A stretch of 64,000 nucleotides of DNA from an uncultured Bacteroidales bacterium (GTDB lineage: Bacteria > Bacteroidota > Bacteroidia > Bacteroidales > P3), in contig CALUMK010000012.1 of the NCBI GenBank assembly GCA_944321735.1, positions 1-64,000 on the forward strand, in the 5' to 3' direction. The notes beneath the pieces were generated by a model that saw only the letters and a program-made list of their open reading frames with translations, did no database searches and was not told the DNA's origin. Made by a program: the position numbers and the translations under genes. Positions 26,590-35,328 of this stretch are shown here, piece after piece. Numbering within the stretch: the first letter of the stretch is position 1; the number at the start of each line of letters is the position of its first letter.

Positions 26590-28926
26590 ATGATGGCAAA
26601 GAAGCATGGTTTCAAGATTGTCGTTTGGGGGGCTCTGTTCGTAGCTTTTATCGGGCATGTGGTGGCGCAGGATGTGGCTGTGGGGCATTGGCGGACGCAT
26701 TTTGCTTCGTCGGAAGTACGGCAGCTGGTGCAAAGGGACGTGGATATATTCGGATTGATGGAAACCAATCTGGTCTATGTGGATACAAGGGATGATATTT
26801 TGTATGATATGGATCGGATTGATGGCTTGAGCGGAGTCGGTCTTTCTGCATTGGCTTACGAACCTTTGTATGATGTGCTGGTTGTAGGGTATTCGAATGG
26901 GCTGCTGGATCTGGTTTTCGGTATGGATGTCGTTTCCTTGCCTTATATCCAGGAAGCCGATTTTGATGGGGATAAAGCTATATACCAGATTTGGACGGAT
27001 GGCCGTTATGCATATCTTGCCACAGGTTTCGGTGTGGTGGTAGTGGATTTGCGCAAGGAGGAAATCAAGGAGACTTATTTTATCGGACAAAATAACGCGA
27101 GGATTCGGGTGAGCGGTATTTGCCTGGATGAAAACAATATTTTCGCCCTTACGGAAGAGGGGCTGAAATATGCGGAGAAGGATGCTTTCAATTTGAATGA
27201 CTATGGCGCATGGGCAACGGATACCATGGTGGTTTCGGAGGAGGACTCTCGTTTGGCAATGGCGTGGGATGAAGTCGTTCTGGCTCAAGGGAATCGTGTT
27301 TTGGCAGGATACCCGGGAAAAACTTGGAAGGAACTTGTGTTGGGGGAGACCTCCGGGATAATAGCTGTTCATGGACAGTCCGATTGTTTGGCGGTGGCTT
27401 GCCGTGATTCTGTTTATGGAAGCAGGGTAGATGTATTGGGTGCGGATCGGGCATTGGAATTCAGCACGGCAGGGGTTTCTTTGCCGGGTATTTTGTCTGT
27501 GCTTCTTGATAACCAAGGGGGTTTGTGGATGGGAAGGGAAAATGGGCAGATTTTGCGTATGCGGATGAACGATAGAAGATTTACTCGTTTTTATCAAGAT
27601 GGGCCGGTTTCAAATAATTGTTTTGATTTGTCGAAAACGGGTCGGGCTTTGTTGGTGTCTGGAGGCGGATTCGGAAATTCGTTTCAGCCTTCGGCTGTCC
27701 CTTTTGAAGTGAGCGCCTTCAACGAAAGGGATTGGACAGTATATAATACGGAGAGCATACGGAATGCCGGTTTGCCGTCCACGGTTCGTTCGGTCGTGCA
27801 GACGGTGGAAGATCCGCGGCAAGAAGGACACTATTTCGCTGCTACAAGTGCATATGGTTTGGTGGAAATACATCCGGATGGGAAAATGACGCGTTATACG
27901 CCGGAAAATTCCAGCTTGCAGAATAATTATGCGGATCATGCTTCGTGTCGTGTATATGGATTGGATTTTGATGCCGAGGGAAACCTTTGGGTCTTGAACA
28001 ATATGAGCAATATGGCTTTGCACCGGTTGGATCGGAATGGCAATTGGACAGGATACGACTTGCGGGTATCTGGTTTGACGCCAGACCGGATCAGTGATTT
28101 GCTGGTGGATTACTGGCAACATCAATGGGTAATCTTCAATCATGAATTATTGGCTGTGTATGAAACCGATGGCAGTACGATAAAAGGTTTGCAGGTGAAC
28201 ATGAATAACGGAAATGATTTGAAGACTACACGGGTATTTTGCTTGGTGGAAGACGATTTGGGGCATATATGGATAGGAACCGACCGTGGTGTCAAAGTGA
28301 TAGACCAGCACGCCCGGATGTTTGATGAACCGAATGGGAATTTTACCTCGGTACCTGTCCGTACAGTCCAAGTGTCTCGTGATGGATATTTGATTAACTT
28401 GTTGAACGATAATCAAGTGACGGCGATAGCAGTGGATGGGGGAAACCGGAAGTGGCTAGGTACCAATTCCGATGGCGTCTATTTGGTGTCAGCCGATGGT
28501 TCGGAAGAAATAGCGCATTTTACGATGGAAAACTCTCCATTGATTTCTAATCGGATTCAGGATATTGCTATTGATGATGAAAGCGGAGAGGTCTTTATTG
28601 CCACCGATCAAGGATTATTGTCGTATCGAGGGACGGCAACTCGTACAGAAGGGGATCCCAAGGAAGAAGCACGCGCTTTTCCTAATCCAGTACGTCCTGG
28701 TTATCAAGGGTTTATCAATATAAAAGGCTTGCCCCAGAATGCTATTGTCAAAATTACGGATACTAATGGGACTTTGATTTACCAAGGGCAGGCTACCGGC
28801 GGGCAGCTCTCTTGGGATGGCTATGGGATGCAGGGTCGTCGGCCGGACAGCGGGGTTTTGTTTGTCTTTGCCTCAACGGAAGAGGGGGAACAGCGACTGG
28901 CTTGCAAAATATTCTTCATCCGATGA
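26590..28926 (+). CDS. PorZ-like beta-propeller protein of the type IX secretion system
   Basis: The 778-residue protein has a signal peptide (KIVVWGALFVAFIGHVVAQ), then VAVGHWRTHF and a long series of propeller blades with two-component-regulator-propeller signatures (IWIGTDRGVKVI, GGLWMGRENGQI, GNRKWLGTNSDGVYLV). The end is a T9SS C-terminal domain (AFPNPVRPGYQGFINIKGL ... KIFFIR). PorZ sits on the cell surface and delivers anionic LPS to the sortase PorU in Porphyromonas. The assignment rests on architecture and N-terminal resemblance. The ATG at 26590 (or 26593) precedes the signal peptide. Its stop overlaps the recO start as ATGA. Confidence 0.85.
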   Translation: MMAKKHGFKIVVWGALFVAFIGHVVAQDVAVGHWRTHFASSEVRQLVQRDVDIFGLMETNLVYVDTRDDILYDMDRIDGLSGVGLSALAYEPLYDVLVVGYSNGLLDLVFGMDVVSLPYIQEADFDGDKAIYQIWTDGRYAYLATGFGVVVVDLRKEEIKETYFIGQNNARIRVSGICLDENNIFALTEEGLKYAEKDAFNLNDYGAWATDTMVVSEEDSRLAMAWDEVVLAQGNRVLAGYPGKTWKELVLGETSGIIAVHGQSDCLAVACRDSVYGSRVDVLGADRALEFSTAGVSLPGILSVLLDNQGGLWMGRENGQILRMRMNDRRFTRFYQDGPVSNNCFDLSKTGRALLVSGGGFGNSFQPSAVPFEVSAFNERDWTVYNTESIRNAGLPSTVRSVVQTVEDPRQEGHYFAATSAYGLVEIHPDGKMTRYTPENSSLQNNYADHASCRVYGLDFDAEGNLWVLNNMSNMALHRLDRNGNWTGYDLRVSGLTPDRISDLLVDYWQHQWVIFNHELLAVYETDGSTIKGLQVNMNNGNDLKTTRVFCLVEDDLGHIWIGTDRGVKVIDQHARMFDEPNGNFTSVPVRTVQVSRDGYLINLLNDNQVTAIAVDGGNRKWLGTNSDGVYLVSADGSEEIAHFTMENSPLISNRIQDIAIDDESGEVFIATDQGLLSYRGTATRTEGDPKEEARAFPNPVRPGYQGFINIKGLPQNAIVKITDTNGTLIYQGQATGGQLSWDGYGMQGRRPDSGVLFVFASTEEGEQRLACKIFFIR

Positions 28927-29663
28927 GGCAGGTAAGCGAGGGCATTGTCCTGACTTCTACTCGGTACGGTGATAATCGACTAGTGGTCAATATTTACACA
29001 AGGGAGGAAGGGCGAAGGGGATTTTTGGTTAGGATGCCGGAGACGGCCAGAGGCAAAGTGAAAAGTTCGTATTTTTTTCCCCTGAGCCAGCTGGAGATCG
29101 CGTTTAACAGCCCCAAGGAAAAGCATGAGTTGGTATATATAGGAGATGTGAAGGTGGTTTATGCGTATAGGGAAATGTATTCCGATATCCGAAAGAGTAG
29201 CGTGGCGTGTTTTTTGGCGGAAGTGATGGGGCGGTGCATTTCCGAGTCGGAGACGGATACGCGGTTCTATGATGTCCTGTCATCGGCTTTGCGTCGGTTT
29301 GACATGCAGAGAGAGGGTGTGGCCGAATTTCATTTGTTCTTTTTATTGGCTATGGCCGAATACCTCGGATTTTATCCTCATGCCGCCGAACATGCTACCG
29401 ATGTGTATTTCGATTTGAGAGAGGGTTGTTTCGTGTCTGTTCCTCCGATGCATGAAGACTATCTTTCCAAGGATGTGGCTGAAGATTTAGCGATTTTGAT
29501 GCAGGCGCGCCGTCAGAGCGTTGATGGTTTTCCGGAATCCTTGCTGTTTGCTTCTGATCATCGCCAAGCCTTGTTGCAAGCCTTGGCAGCGTATTGCCGG
29601 ATACAGTCTGGCATAGGAGGAACGTTCAAGTCGTTGGAAGTGCTGCGGGATGTGTTCCAATAA
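28923..29663 (+). CDS. recO: DNA repair protein RecO
   Basis: RecO helps load RecA on SSB-coated single-stranded DNA in the RecF pathway. The 246-residue protein begins with the OB fold typical of the family (VSEGIVLTSTRYGDNRLVVNIYTREEG), followed by a helical domain (SSVACFLAEVMGRCISE; FHLFFLLAMAEYLGFYP). I see no zinc cysteine cluster, as in many members of this phylum. The ATG at 28923 overlaps the porZ TGA (ATGA). Confidence 0.9.
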   Translation: MRQVSEGIVLTSTRYGDNRLVVNIYTREEGRRGFLVRMPETARGKVKSSYFFPLSQLEIAFNSPKEKHELVYIGDVKVVYAYREMYSDIRKSSVACFLAEVMGRCISESETDTRFYDVLSSALRRFDMQREGVAEFHLFFLLAMAEYLGFYPHAAEHATDVYFDLREGCFVSVPPMHEDYLSKDVAEDLAILMQARRQSVDGFPESLLFASDHRQALLQALAAYCRIQSGIGGTFKSLEVLRDVFQ

Positions 29664-29672
29664 AAAAAACAG

Positions 29673-29750
29673 CTGGAAAGCCTGCTCAGACGGATTTTCG
29701 TTGAATGATCGCGGAATTCGTTTGGAGAAGGCTTTCCAGTGCTTTTTTCT
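29673..29750. terminator. Terminator between recO and the OmpA-like gene
   Basis: CTGGAAAGCCT (29673-29683) pairs with AGGCTTTCCAG (29729-29739). A T-rich run follows on the plus strand (GCTTTTTTCTTT) and an A-run precedes on the left, so it could serve both converging genes. The loop is long at 45 bases. Confidence 0.65.
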
Positions 29751-30692
29751 TTATTCTTTGCTGATTACTTGAAAGAGTTCGTCCAAGTCGGGGGTAAGGA
29801 TGATTTCCGTCCTCCGGTTCTTGGCTCGGTTTTCGGGAGTCTCGTTGTCAACCAGCGGTGCATATTCACTACGTCCGCAAGCCGAAACACGGCTTGGTTC
29901 GATATTTTTGTTTTCGAGCAAGAGGCGTACGATGGAGGTGGCTCGTTTCGCGCTTAAGTCCCAATTGTCTTTGATGTCGCCTTTGCCGCGCAAGGGAACA
30001 TTGTCGGTATGGCCTTCCACCAAGATATGGATGTCCGGGTTCTGAGCCATTACGTTGCCTAGTTCGTAAATGGCTTCCCTCCCTTGCGGATTGACCGTCC
30101 AGCTTCCCGAGGCGAACAAGAGTTTCTCATCCATCGAGACATATACTTTGCCGTTTTTCATCTGGATGGACAGGCCTTTGTCGCGGAATCCCAGCAGCGC
30201 TTTTCCGACGGCATCCCTCAGGCTGTTCAATTGCTGGTCTTTCTTGTCCAGAATGGATTGAAGTTCGGCTAATTTTTCGGATTGGCTGTTGAGCAGTTTC
30301 TCTTTTTCAGCTAATTCGGCTTCTTTGAGGCTCAGCTGTTCTGCCAATGCGTCTTTTCCGGATATGGAACTTTTGTACTCTGCATCGATTTGTTGGTAAT
30401 TGGCTTGCAGTTCGGCCAAATCGGAAGCCATCAGGATATAGTTGCGGCGCAAGGTGTCCAGTTCGGTGCGGGTACCGTCCAGGTCTTTTTCCAAACGTTT
30501 GTTATGCGATTGGAGTTCAATCAGGCTGGCATCGCAATCTTGTTTTGCTATCTTCAAATCGCGGTTTTCCGTGGCGCAATCCTCCTGCTTTTGAAGTAAA
30601 TCGTTGTATTTCTTTGATGATACGCAGGAGAAAGTGGCTATGCACAGGCAAATGCATAAGCTTCCCCCTAAGATTCTGGAAATGGTTTTCAT
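29751..30692 (-). CDS. OmpA-family peptidoglycan-binding lipoprotein with coiled coil
   Basis: The 313-residue protein has a lipobox (ATFSC, Cys23) followed by a long coiled coil at about 30-165 (LIELQSHNKRLEKDLDGT, LAEQLSLKEAELAEKEKLL). An OmpA/MotB domain follows at about 185-305, with VEGHTDNVPL, WDLSAKRATSIVRLLL and NRRTEI, which binds diaminopimelate in peptidoglycan. It probably tethers the outer membrane to the wall. Its start is 30 bases downstream of the xth stop on the same strand, so the two may be cotranscribed. Confidence 0.9.
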   Translation of the reverse strand: MKTISRILGGSLCICLCIATFSCVSSKKYNDLLQKQEDCATENRDLKIAKQDCDASLIELQSHNKRLEKDLDGTRTELDTLRRNYILMASDLAELQANYQQIDAEYKSSISGKDALAEQLSLKEAELAEKEKLLNSQSEKLAELQSILDKKDQQLNSLRDAVGKALLGFRDKGLSIQMKNGKVYVSMDEKLLFASGSWTVNPQGREAIYELGNVMAQNPDIHILVEGHTDNVPLRGKGDIKDNWDLSAKRATSIVRLLLENKNIEPSRVSACGRSEYAPLVDNETPENRAKNRRTEIILTPDLDELFQVISKE

Positions 30693-30722
30693 GAGCGTGT
30701 TGTACTATTGAAAATTTTGCAA

Positions 30723-31499
30723 TTAGAAATTCAACTCGATGCCAGACGGGCAATGATCGGAATGCACTACGTTTGGCAGGATGAACGCATCCTTGAGATG
30801 CGGAACCAAGTTGTTGGTCAGCATGAGGTAATCTATCCGCCACCCCAAGTTCTTGGCTCTGGAACCGGCACGGAAACTCCACCAGGTGTATTGGTCTTTG
30901 AGCCCGGGATGCATGTACCGGAAACTGTCGGTGTAACCATGGGCCAGAAAGCCGCTCATCCATTCCCTTTCTTCGGGCAGGAACCCGGAATGGGTCGCGT
31001 TTCGGACCGGGTCGTGGATGTCGATTGCTTCGTGGCATATGTTGTAGTCTCCCGCCAAAACCAGGTACGGTCGTGTCTTTCTCAGATTTTCCACGTACGA
31101 CTGGAAGTCTTCGAGCCATTGCATCTTGAAAGATTGGCGCTCGTCACCGGATGTGCCGGATGGATGATAGACGCTGACGATGCTCAGTTGCCCGAAGTCG
31201 GCTCGGATAAAGCGTCCTTCGTTGTCGTATGCCGGTATACCCATGCCCTTTTCTACGTGATCGGGTTCTTGGCGGCAAAGCAAGGCTACTCCACTGTACC
31301 CCTTTTTCTGCGCGGATAGGCAATAGGTTGAGTATCCCGCTTCCGCGATTTCCAGAACCGGAATCTGATCCGGTTGGGCTTTGGTCTCTTGCAGGCAGAC
31401 TACATCGCTTCCGCAGTTGCGAAGCCAATCGATGAAGCCCTTGCTGGTGGCAGAACGTATGCCATTAAGGTTGTATGTGATAATTCGTTTTGGAGTCAC
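30723..31499 (-). CDS. xth: Exodeoxyribonuclease III (AP endonuclease)
   Basis: The 258-residue enzyme cuts DNA at abasic sites. Family motifs are IITYNLNGIRSA, CLQETKAQ (metal Glu), SVYHPSG, VLAGDYNICHEAIDI, YTWWSFRAGSRAKNLGWRIDY and NVVHSDHCPSGIEL with the catalytic Asp-His. The start is a GTG at 31497-31499. A -7 element and a 14-bp palindrome lie just upstream. Confidence 0.95.
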   Translation of the reverse strand: MTPKRIITYNLNGIRSATSKGFIDWLRNCGSDVVCLQETKAQPDQIPVLEIAEAGYSTYCLSAQKKGYSGVALLCRQEPDHVEKGMGIPAYDNEGRFIRADFGQLSIVSVYHPSGTSGDERQSFKMQWLEDFQSYVENLRKTRPYLVLAGDYNICHEAIDIHDPVRNATHSGFLPEEREWMSGFLAHGYTDSFRYMHPGLKDQYTWWSFRAGSRAKNLGWRIDYLMLTNNLVPHLKDAFILPNVVHSDHCPSGIELNF

Positions 31500-31522
31500 G
31501 TGTCAATTGGATTTTCTTGCTC

Positions 31523-31556
31523 TGCCATGCATGGCAAAGTCAAGATTGCAAAAATA
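31523..31556 (-). promoter_or_regulatory. xth promoter element and adjacent palindrome
   Basis: TATTTTTG on the minus strand (31556-31549) is a full -7 match. The perfect palindrome TGCCATGCATGGCA (31523-31536) lies 12 bases downstream of it, close to the expected transcript start, where a repressor could act. Confidence 0.4.
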
Positions 31557-31565
31557 TGAAATACA

Positions 31566-31594
31566 TTTGAATTCCGGAAAAAGCCGTAAATTTG
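31566..31594 (+). promoter_or_regulatory. Promoter of the FKBP gene
   Basis: TTTG (31566-31569) and TAAATTTG (31587-31594) are 17 bases apart. It is divergent from the xth promoter. Confidence 0.6.
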
Positions 31595-31674
31595 CAAGGT
31601 GTAAGGCTGCTGCGTTTCCGGGCGAAGGGGGCGATAGTGGCGATGCAAAAGCAGAAAAATACAAGCAGATAGCT

Positions 31675-32163
31675 ATGAAGATAGGGAAAGACACGATGGT
31701 TACATTGGAGTACACCTTGCGTTACGATGGGCCGGAAGGCCAGATTATAGAAGAATATACGGAAGATGATCCGACAGAAGTCCTTGTGGGCAGGGGGTTG
31801 CTTTTGGATGTATTGGAAAAGAATCTCTTGGATTTGGAACCAGGGGATGGTTTTGATTTTTTGATAGATGAGGATCAGGGTTATGGTCCTTACGATGAAG
31901 AAAAAGTAGTACAGTTCCCGGAATCGGAATTGATGGCGCAGGTTCCAGAGAACGAGCGTGTTAGTCTTAAAGTGGGCGAGTTTGTCCCTATACAGGATAT
32001 GGAAGGGAAGCATTATGAGGCTTTGGTGATGGATAAGCAAGACGGAATGGTGACGTTGGATTTTAATGAACCTTTGGCGGGAGAGACTTTGCATTTTAGA
32101 GGAAGGGTATTGGAAGTGCGTCGCGCATCGGATGAGGAGTTGAAGCAGGCTTTGGAAGAATAG
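31675..32163 (+). CDS. FKBP-type peptidyl-prolyl isomerase, SlyD-like
   Basis: The 162-residue protein matches SlyD-type FKBPs: GKDTMVTLEYTLRYDGPEGQ, then the short FKBP half LVGRGLLLDVLEKNLLDLEPGD, the inserted-flap region (VSLKVGEFVPIQDMEGKHYEALVM) and VTLDFNEPLAGETLHF. It would act as a prolyl isomerase and chaperone in the cytoplasm. The His-rich metal-binding tail of E. coli SlyD is absent. ATG at 31675 fits the family start; upstream frame is leader. Confidence 0.92.
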   Translation: MKIGKDTMVTLEYTLRYDGPEGQIIEEYTEDDPTEVLVGRGLLLDVLEKNLLDLEPGDGFDFLIDEDQGYGPYDEEKVVQFPESELMAQVPENERVSLKVGEFVPIQDMEGKHYEALVMDKQDGMVTLDFNEPLAGETLHFRGRVLEVRRASDEELKQALEE

Positions 32164-32308
32164 CTTTTGCCACATACTTGTGAGATGGTCTCTTGGAATG
32201 CAGGCAGGGCGTTTCTGGGAAAATACGGGAGGAATAGTGGGAATCCGGGAAAGAATGCTGTGCAGTTTGAGGGAAACGAAGATTAAATGATTTTATAAAT
32301 GTTTTTAT

Positions 32309-33172
32309 ATGAGTGATATGTATGAGGATTCTTTGTATGCGTATGTGGCGGTGATTATTGTATTGGGAGTTTTGGTGCTGGGACTGGGGGTGGCGTTGCT
32401 GATTGTTTCGCGCAAGAAAAAAGTTCAACCTCAGTATTATTCGGAAACGGTCATCCACCGGATAGACGGTCAGCTGGGAGGAGGTGCTGAAGATGCGGGC
32501 GTGACAGGGCAAGGCCGGGAAACAGATGGGCTCAAAGCCGTTGAAAAGGCAAACCCGGTAGCACCTTATACGAGTTGGGATAGGGAGGATTCTGAAGAAA
32601 GGAGAACAGAGGCTTCGTTCGGGGGATTTGTTCAAGACGAGGATCCTGTTCCGGACAATCCTGTCGTGAAAGAAGCCGCATCCGGGAATCCTTCGGAAGG
32701 TGCTGATGAGGGCATTCTTGTTCGGGAAGCCGGGCATGGGCTCGTTTCAGGATTGGAACCGGAGCAGGCTTTGCTGCTGTTCAAAAGCCATGAGTTGCTT
32801 CTGACGTTGTCTGACGGATTCAAGAAATTGGTTTCAGCCAAAACGGATGAGGCCCGGAAAGAGAAACTGGCTGAAATGCAGGAGGCCATGAAACTACTGG
32901 ATGCCAAGAACGAGTGGGAACAGTACCGGGCGTGCTTCAATCAATTGTATCCGGGTTTTTGGTCCAAGGTTGAAGCGTCTGCGGGCGAAGAAATGTCCCC
33001 CTATGAACTGAGACTTTGCGCGCTCCTGTCTTTGGGTATGGGAACGAAGGAGCTGGCTGATTTGACAAACCGTTCCGTCCGTACCGTGGAGACATCCATT
33101 TATAAGATTCGGAAAAAATTAGGCATGGGAAGCGAGGAGAAGACCTCCGATTTCCTTCGCCGGTTTCTATAG
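32309..33172 (+). CDS. Membrane-tethered LuxR-type HTH protein
   Basis: The 287-residue protein has one N-terminal helix at about 12-34 (YVAVIIVLGVLVLGLGVALLI) with basic residues after it (SRKKK). A poorly conserved, acidic, probably disordered linker follows at about 55-150, then a helical region (about 155-210). The C-terminal helix-turn-helix of LuxR type is LRLCALLSLGMGTKELADL and NRSVRTVETSIYKIRKKLG. The order resembles phylum proteins in which TPR repeats, a helix and an HTH occur, but here TPRs are lacking and the helix is first. DNA binding from the membrane is inferred. It converges with rlmN. Confidence 0.8.
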   Translation: MSDMYEDSLYAYVAVIIVLGVLVLGLGVALLIVSRKKKVQPQYYSETVIHRIDGQLGGGAEDAGVTGQGRETDGLKAVEKANPVAPYTSWDREDSEERRTEASFGGFVQDEDPVPDNPVVKEAASGNPSEGADEGILVREAGHGLVSGLEPEQALLLFKSHELLLTLSDGFKKLVSAKTDEARKEKLAEMQEAMKLLDAKNEWEQYRACFNQLYPGFWSKVEASAGEEMSPYELRLCALLSLGMGTKELADLTNRSVRTVETSIYKIRKKLGMGSEEKTSDFLRRFL

Positions 33173-33203
33173 GTGGAACTTGCTTAATGCCGTTTCTTCA
33201 GAT

Positions 33204-34244
33204 TTAACGGGTTTTGGCAAGAAGCCCGCAGGCTGCTTTGATATCTTCGCCTCTTGATTTTCGTTGGGTGCAGATGATATTCCGTTCCAGAAGGATATGC
33301 TGGAATCGGTCTGTACGTTCTTTGCTTGTCTTTCGGAATTCTTTTCCGGGAACTTCGTGATAGGAAATCAGGTTGACCCGGCACGCAAGCCCTTGCAGCA
33401 GTTTTGCGGTGGCGAGGGCATGGTTCGGACTGTCGTTCAAGTCTTGTATCAGGATATATTCGAAAGAGAGCCGGCGCTGATGATGCCAAGGGTATCGGCG
33501 TATCAGGCTGATGACTTTTTCTATAGGGTAAGCTTTCTCTGCTGGCATCAGTTCGGCTCGCTCTTCGCTGAAAGGGGTGTGCAAGCTGATAGCCAAATGG
33601 CAGAGGCTTTCGTCCAAAAAACGTTTCAAACCGGGCAGGACACCTACAGAGGAAAGTGTAATCCGAGTCGGACTCCATGCAAATCCCCATGGAGCTGTCA
33701 TGATTTCCAGCGCTTTCAGTACGTTATCCGTGTTATCCAGTGGTTCACCCATGCCCATCATGACGATATTGCTTAGTTTTCCGGCTTCAGGGAGGCTGTA
33801 GAATTGATTCAGGATTTCATGGGCTTTCAAATGGTGATTGAAACCTTGGCTGCCTGTCGCGCAGAAGGCGCAGTTCATACGGCATCCGGATTGTGAGGAT
33901 ACGCAGAGCGTGGCTCGATTGGATTCCGGGATGTACACGGATTCGATAAATAGAGGGTGGGTTGGGGCGTTTTTCACGGGGATGGGCGTGGGAAACAGGT
34001 ATTTGCGGGTTCCGTCCGTGGAGGTTTGAACTTGCAGGGGGGGCTGGCATCCTATTTCGGTCTGTTCCTTTAATATTTCCCGGTTTTTGAGCGATAGATT
34101 GCTCATGGCATCGATATTGGAAACCCTTTTCGAATAGAGCCATCCGGCAATCTGCTTGGCTGTGAACTTCGGGAATCCCAAGGCTTGACAGAGTGATTCC
34201 AGTTCGGCAAGGGTCTTTCCTAAAAGAATTTCTTTGTGAGCCAT
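33204..34244 (-). CDS. rlmN: Dual-specificity 23S rRNA/tRNA (adenine-C2) methyltransferase
   Basis: RlmN is a radical SAM enzyme that methylates C2 of A2503 in 23S rRNA and A37 of some tRNAs. The cluster motif is CRMNCAFC (Cys121, Cys125, Cys128), and the two mechanistic cysteines are visible as Cys114 (TLCVSSQSG) and Cys339 near the end (KAACGLLAKTR). MMGMGEPLDN and SLHTPFSEERAELMP are further family motifs. Start MAHKEILLGK at 34244 is preferred over 34301. It is divergent from dus, 89 bases apart. Confidence 0.95.
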   Translation of the reverse strand: MAHKEILLGKTLAELESLCQALGFPKFTAKQIAGWLYSKRVSNIDAMSNLSLKNREILKEQTEIGCQPPLQVQTSTDGTRKYLFPTPIPVKNAPTHPLFIESVYIPESNRATLCVSSQSGCRMNCAFCATGSQGFNHHLKAHEILNQFYSLPEAGKLSNIVMMGMGEPLDNTDNVLKALEIMTAPWGFAWSPTRITLSSVGVLPGLKRFLDESLCHLAISLHTPFSEERAELMPAEKAYPIEKVISLIRRYPWHHQRRLSFEYILIQDLNDSPNHALATAKLLQGLACRVNLISYHEVPGKEFRKTSKERTDRFQHILLERNIICTQRKSRGEDIKAACGLLAKTR

Positions 34245-34321
34245 GCTGTTTGGTGTTTTGGGGGTGGAGAAGTGGACGGGTAAATGCACCTGTATCGGCA
34301 TGTAAAAGTAAGAAATTTCTC

Positions 34322-34329
34322 TACATTTG
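34322..34329 (+). promoter_or_regulatory. -7 element five bases before the dus start
   Basis: TACATTTG (34322-34329) ends four bases before the ATG at 34334-34336. If used, transcription would begin at or very near the A of ATG, giving a leaderless message. Confidence 0.5.
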
Positions 34330-34333
34330 CGCC

Positions 34334-35323
34334 ATGATTGCAGAAAAAGCCGTGGAATGGATTCTTGCCCCGATGGACGGTGTGACCGATTTTCCCTACA
34401 GGAATGCTTGGATGGAGACTTTCCAGTCTTATTCTTGCATGCATAAGGCAGTCAGCCCATTCGTGACTTTGGTTCCGGGCGGCAAGGTCCGGTCTTCCCA
34501 TTTGCGGGATTTGTTTCCTGCAAACAACAAGATGGAGATAGAGCCTCAGATACTTGGAAATGAGGAGGATTGGTTTCTGCCAATGGCCGAAGCCTTGCGG
34601 GATTTGGGGTATGCCTCCGTGAATTGGAACTTGGGCTGTCCGGTTCGCCAGGTGGCGCATAAGCAGCGGGGCAGCGGCCTTTTGCCTTATCCGGAAAGGA
34701 TTGCTTCATTCCTGGATCGTGTGCTTCCCGCATCGCCCTTGGCTTTGTCTGTCAAGATTCGTTTGGGGTATCGTTCGGCTCGGGAAATATATCCGGTTAT
34801 GGAGGTGTTGAATTCCTATCCTTTGAAATACGTGGCGATACATCCCCGTATCGGTGTGCAGCTGTATGGGGGGCAGGCGGATTGGGATGGCTTGGAATCC
34901 ATACTTCCCCTGATGAAGCATCCTTGCGTATATAGCGGAGATATAGATAGCGTAGGTCGGGCTGAATGTTTCCGGCGGCGATTTCCCGGTATTCGGGAAA
35001 TAATGCTGGGGCGAGGCGTGATTGCAGACCCCTTTCTGCCATGCCGGCTGGCGGGAATCAGTTTTTCTGCTGAAGATGAAAAGCTTCTGTTCCGTTGTTT
35101 TGTAAGGGCTTTGCTCCGTCAGTATCGGCGGGCAGGATTGCCTGAGCAGACTGTCTTGCAGCGGCAGAAATTGTTTTGGAGCAAATTTGCAGGCACTTTT
35201 GTCCCGGAGGGAGCCTTTGAGCAAATCAAGAGGCTGTCCTCTGTGCAAGAATATGTCCGGGTGTGCGGCGCTTTGTTGGGCTGCGATTTGGAGAGTGCGA
35301 TTGATGAAATTCCGAAAACATAA
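34334..35323 (+). CDS. dus: tRNA-dihydrouridine synthase
   Basis: The 329-residue flavoenzyme reduces uridines in the D-loop of tRNAs. The N-terminus ILAPMDGVTDFPYRNAW is the FMN-barrel start. The catalytic Cys102 is in WNLGCPVRQVAHKQRGSGLL, with Lys110 next to it. VKIRLGY, YVAIHPRIGVQLYGG and IMLGRGVIADPFL are further family signatures. The subtype is unclear by eye. The ATG at 34334 fits the barrel start and the promoter position. It lies 5 bases from the downstream exonuclease gene, so they form an operon. Confidence 0.92.
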   Translation: MIAEKAVEWILAPMDGVTDFPYRNAWMETFQSYSCMHKAVSPFVTLVPGGKVRSSHLRDLFPANNKMEIEPQILGNEEDWFLPMAEALRDLGYASVNWNLGCPVRQVAHKQRGSGLLPYPERIASFLDRVLPASPLALSVKIRLGYRSAREIYPVMEVLNSYPLKYVAIHPRIGVQLYGGQADWDGLESILPLMKHPCVYSGDIDSVGRAECFRRRFPGIREIMLGRGVIADPFLPCRLAGISFSAEDEKLLFRCFVRALLRQYRRAGLPEQTVLQRQKLFWSKFAGTFVPEGAFEQIKRLSSVQEYVRVCGALLGCDLESAIDEIPKT

Positions 35324-35328
35324 AGAAG

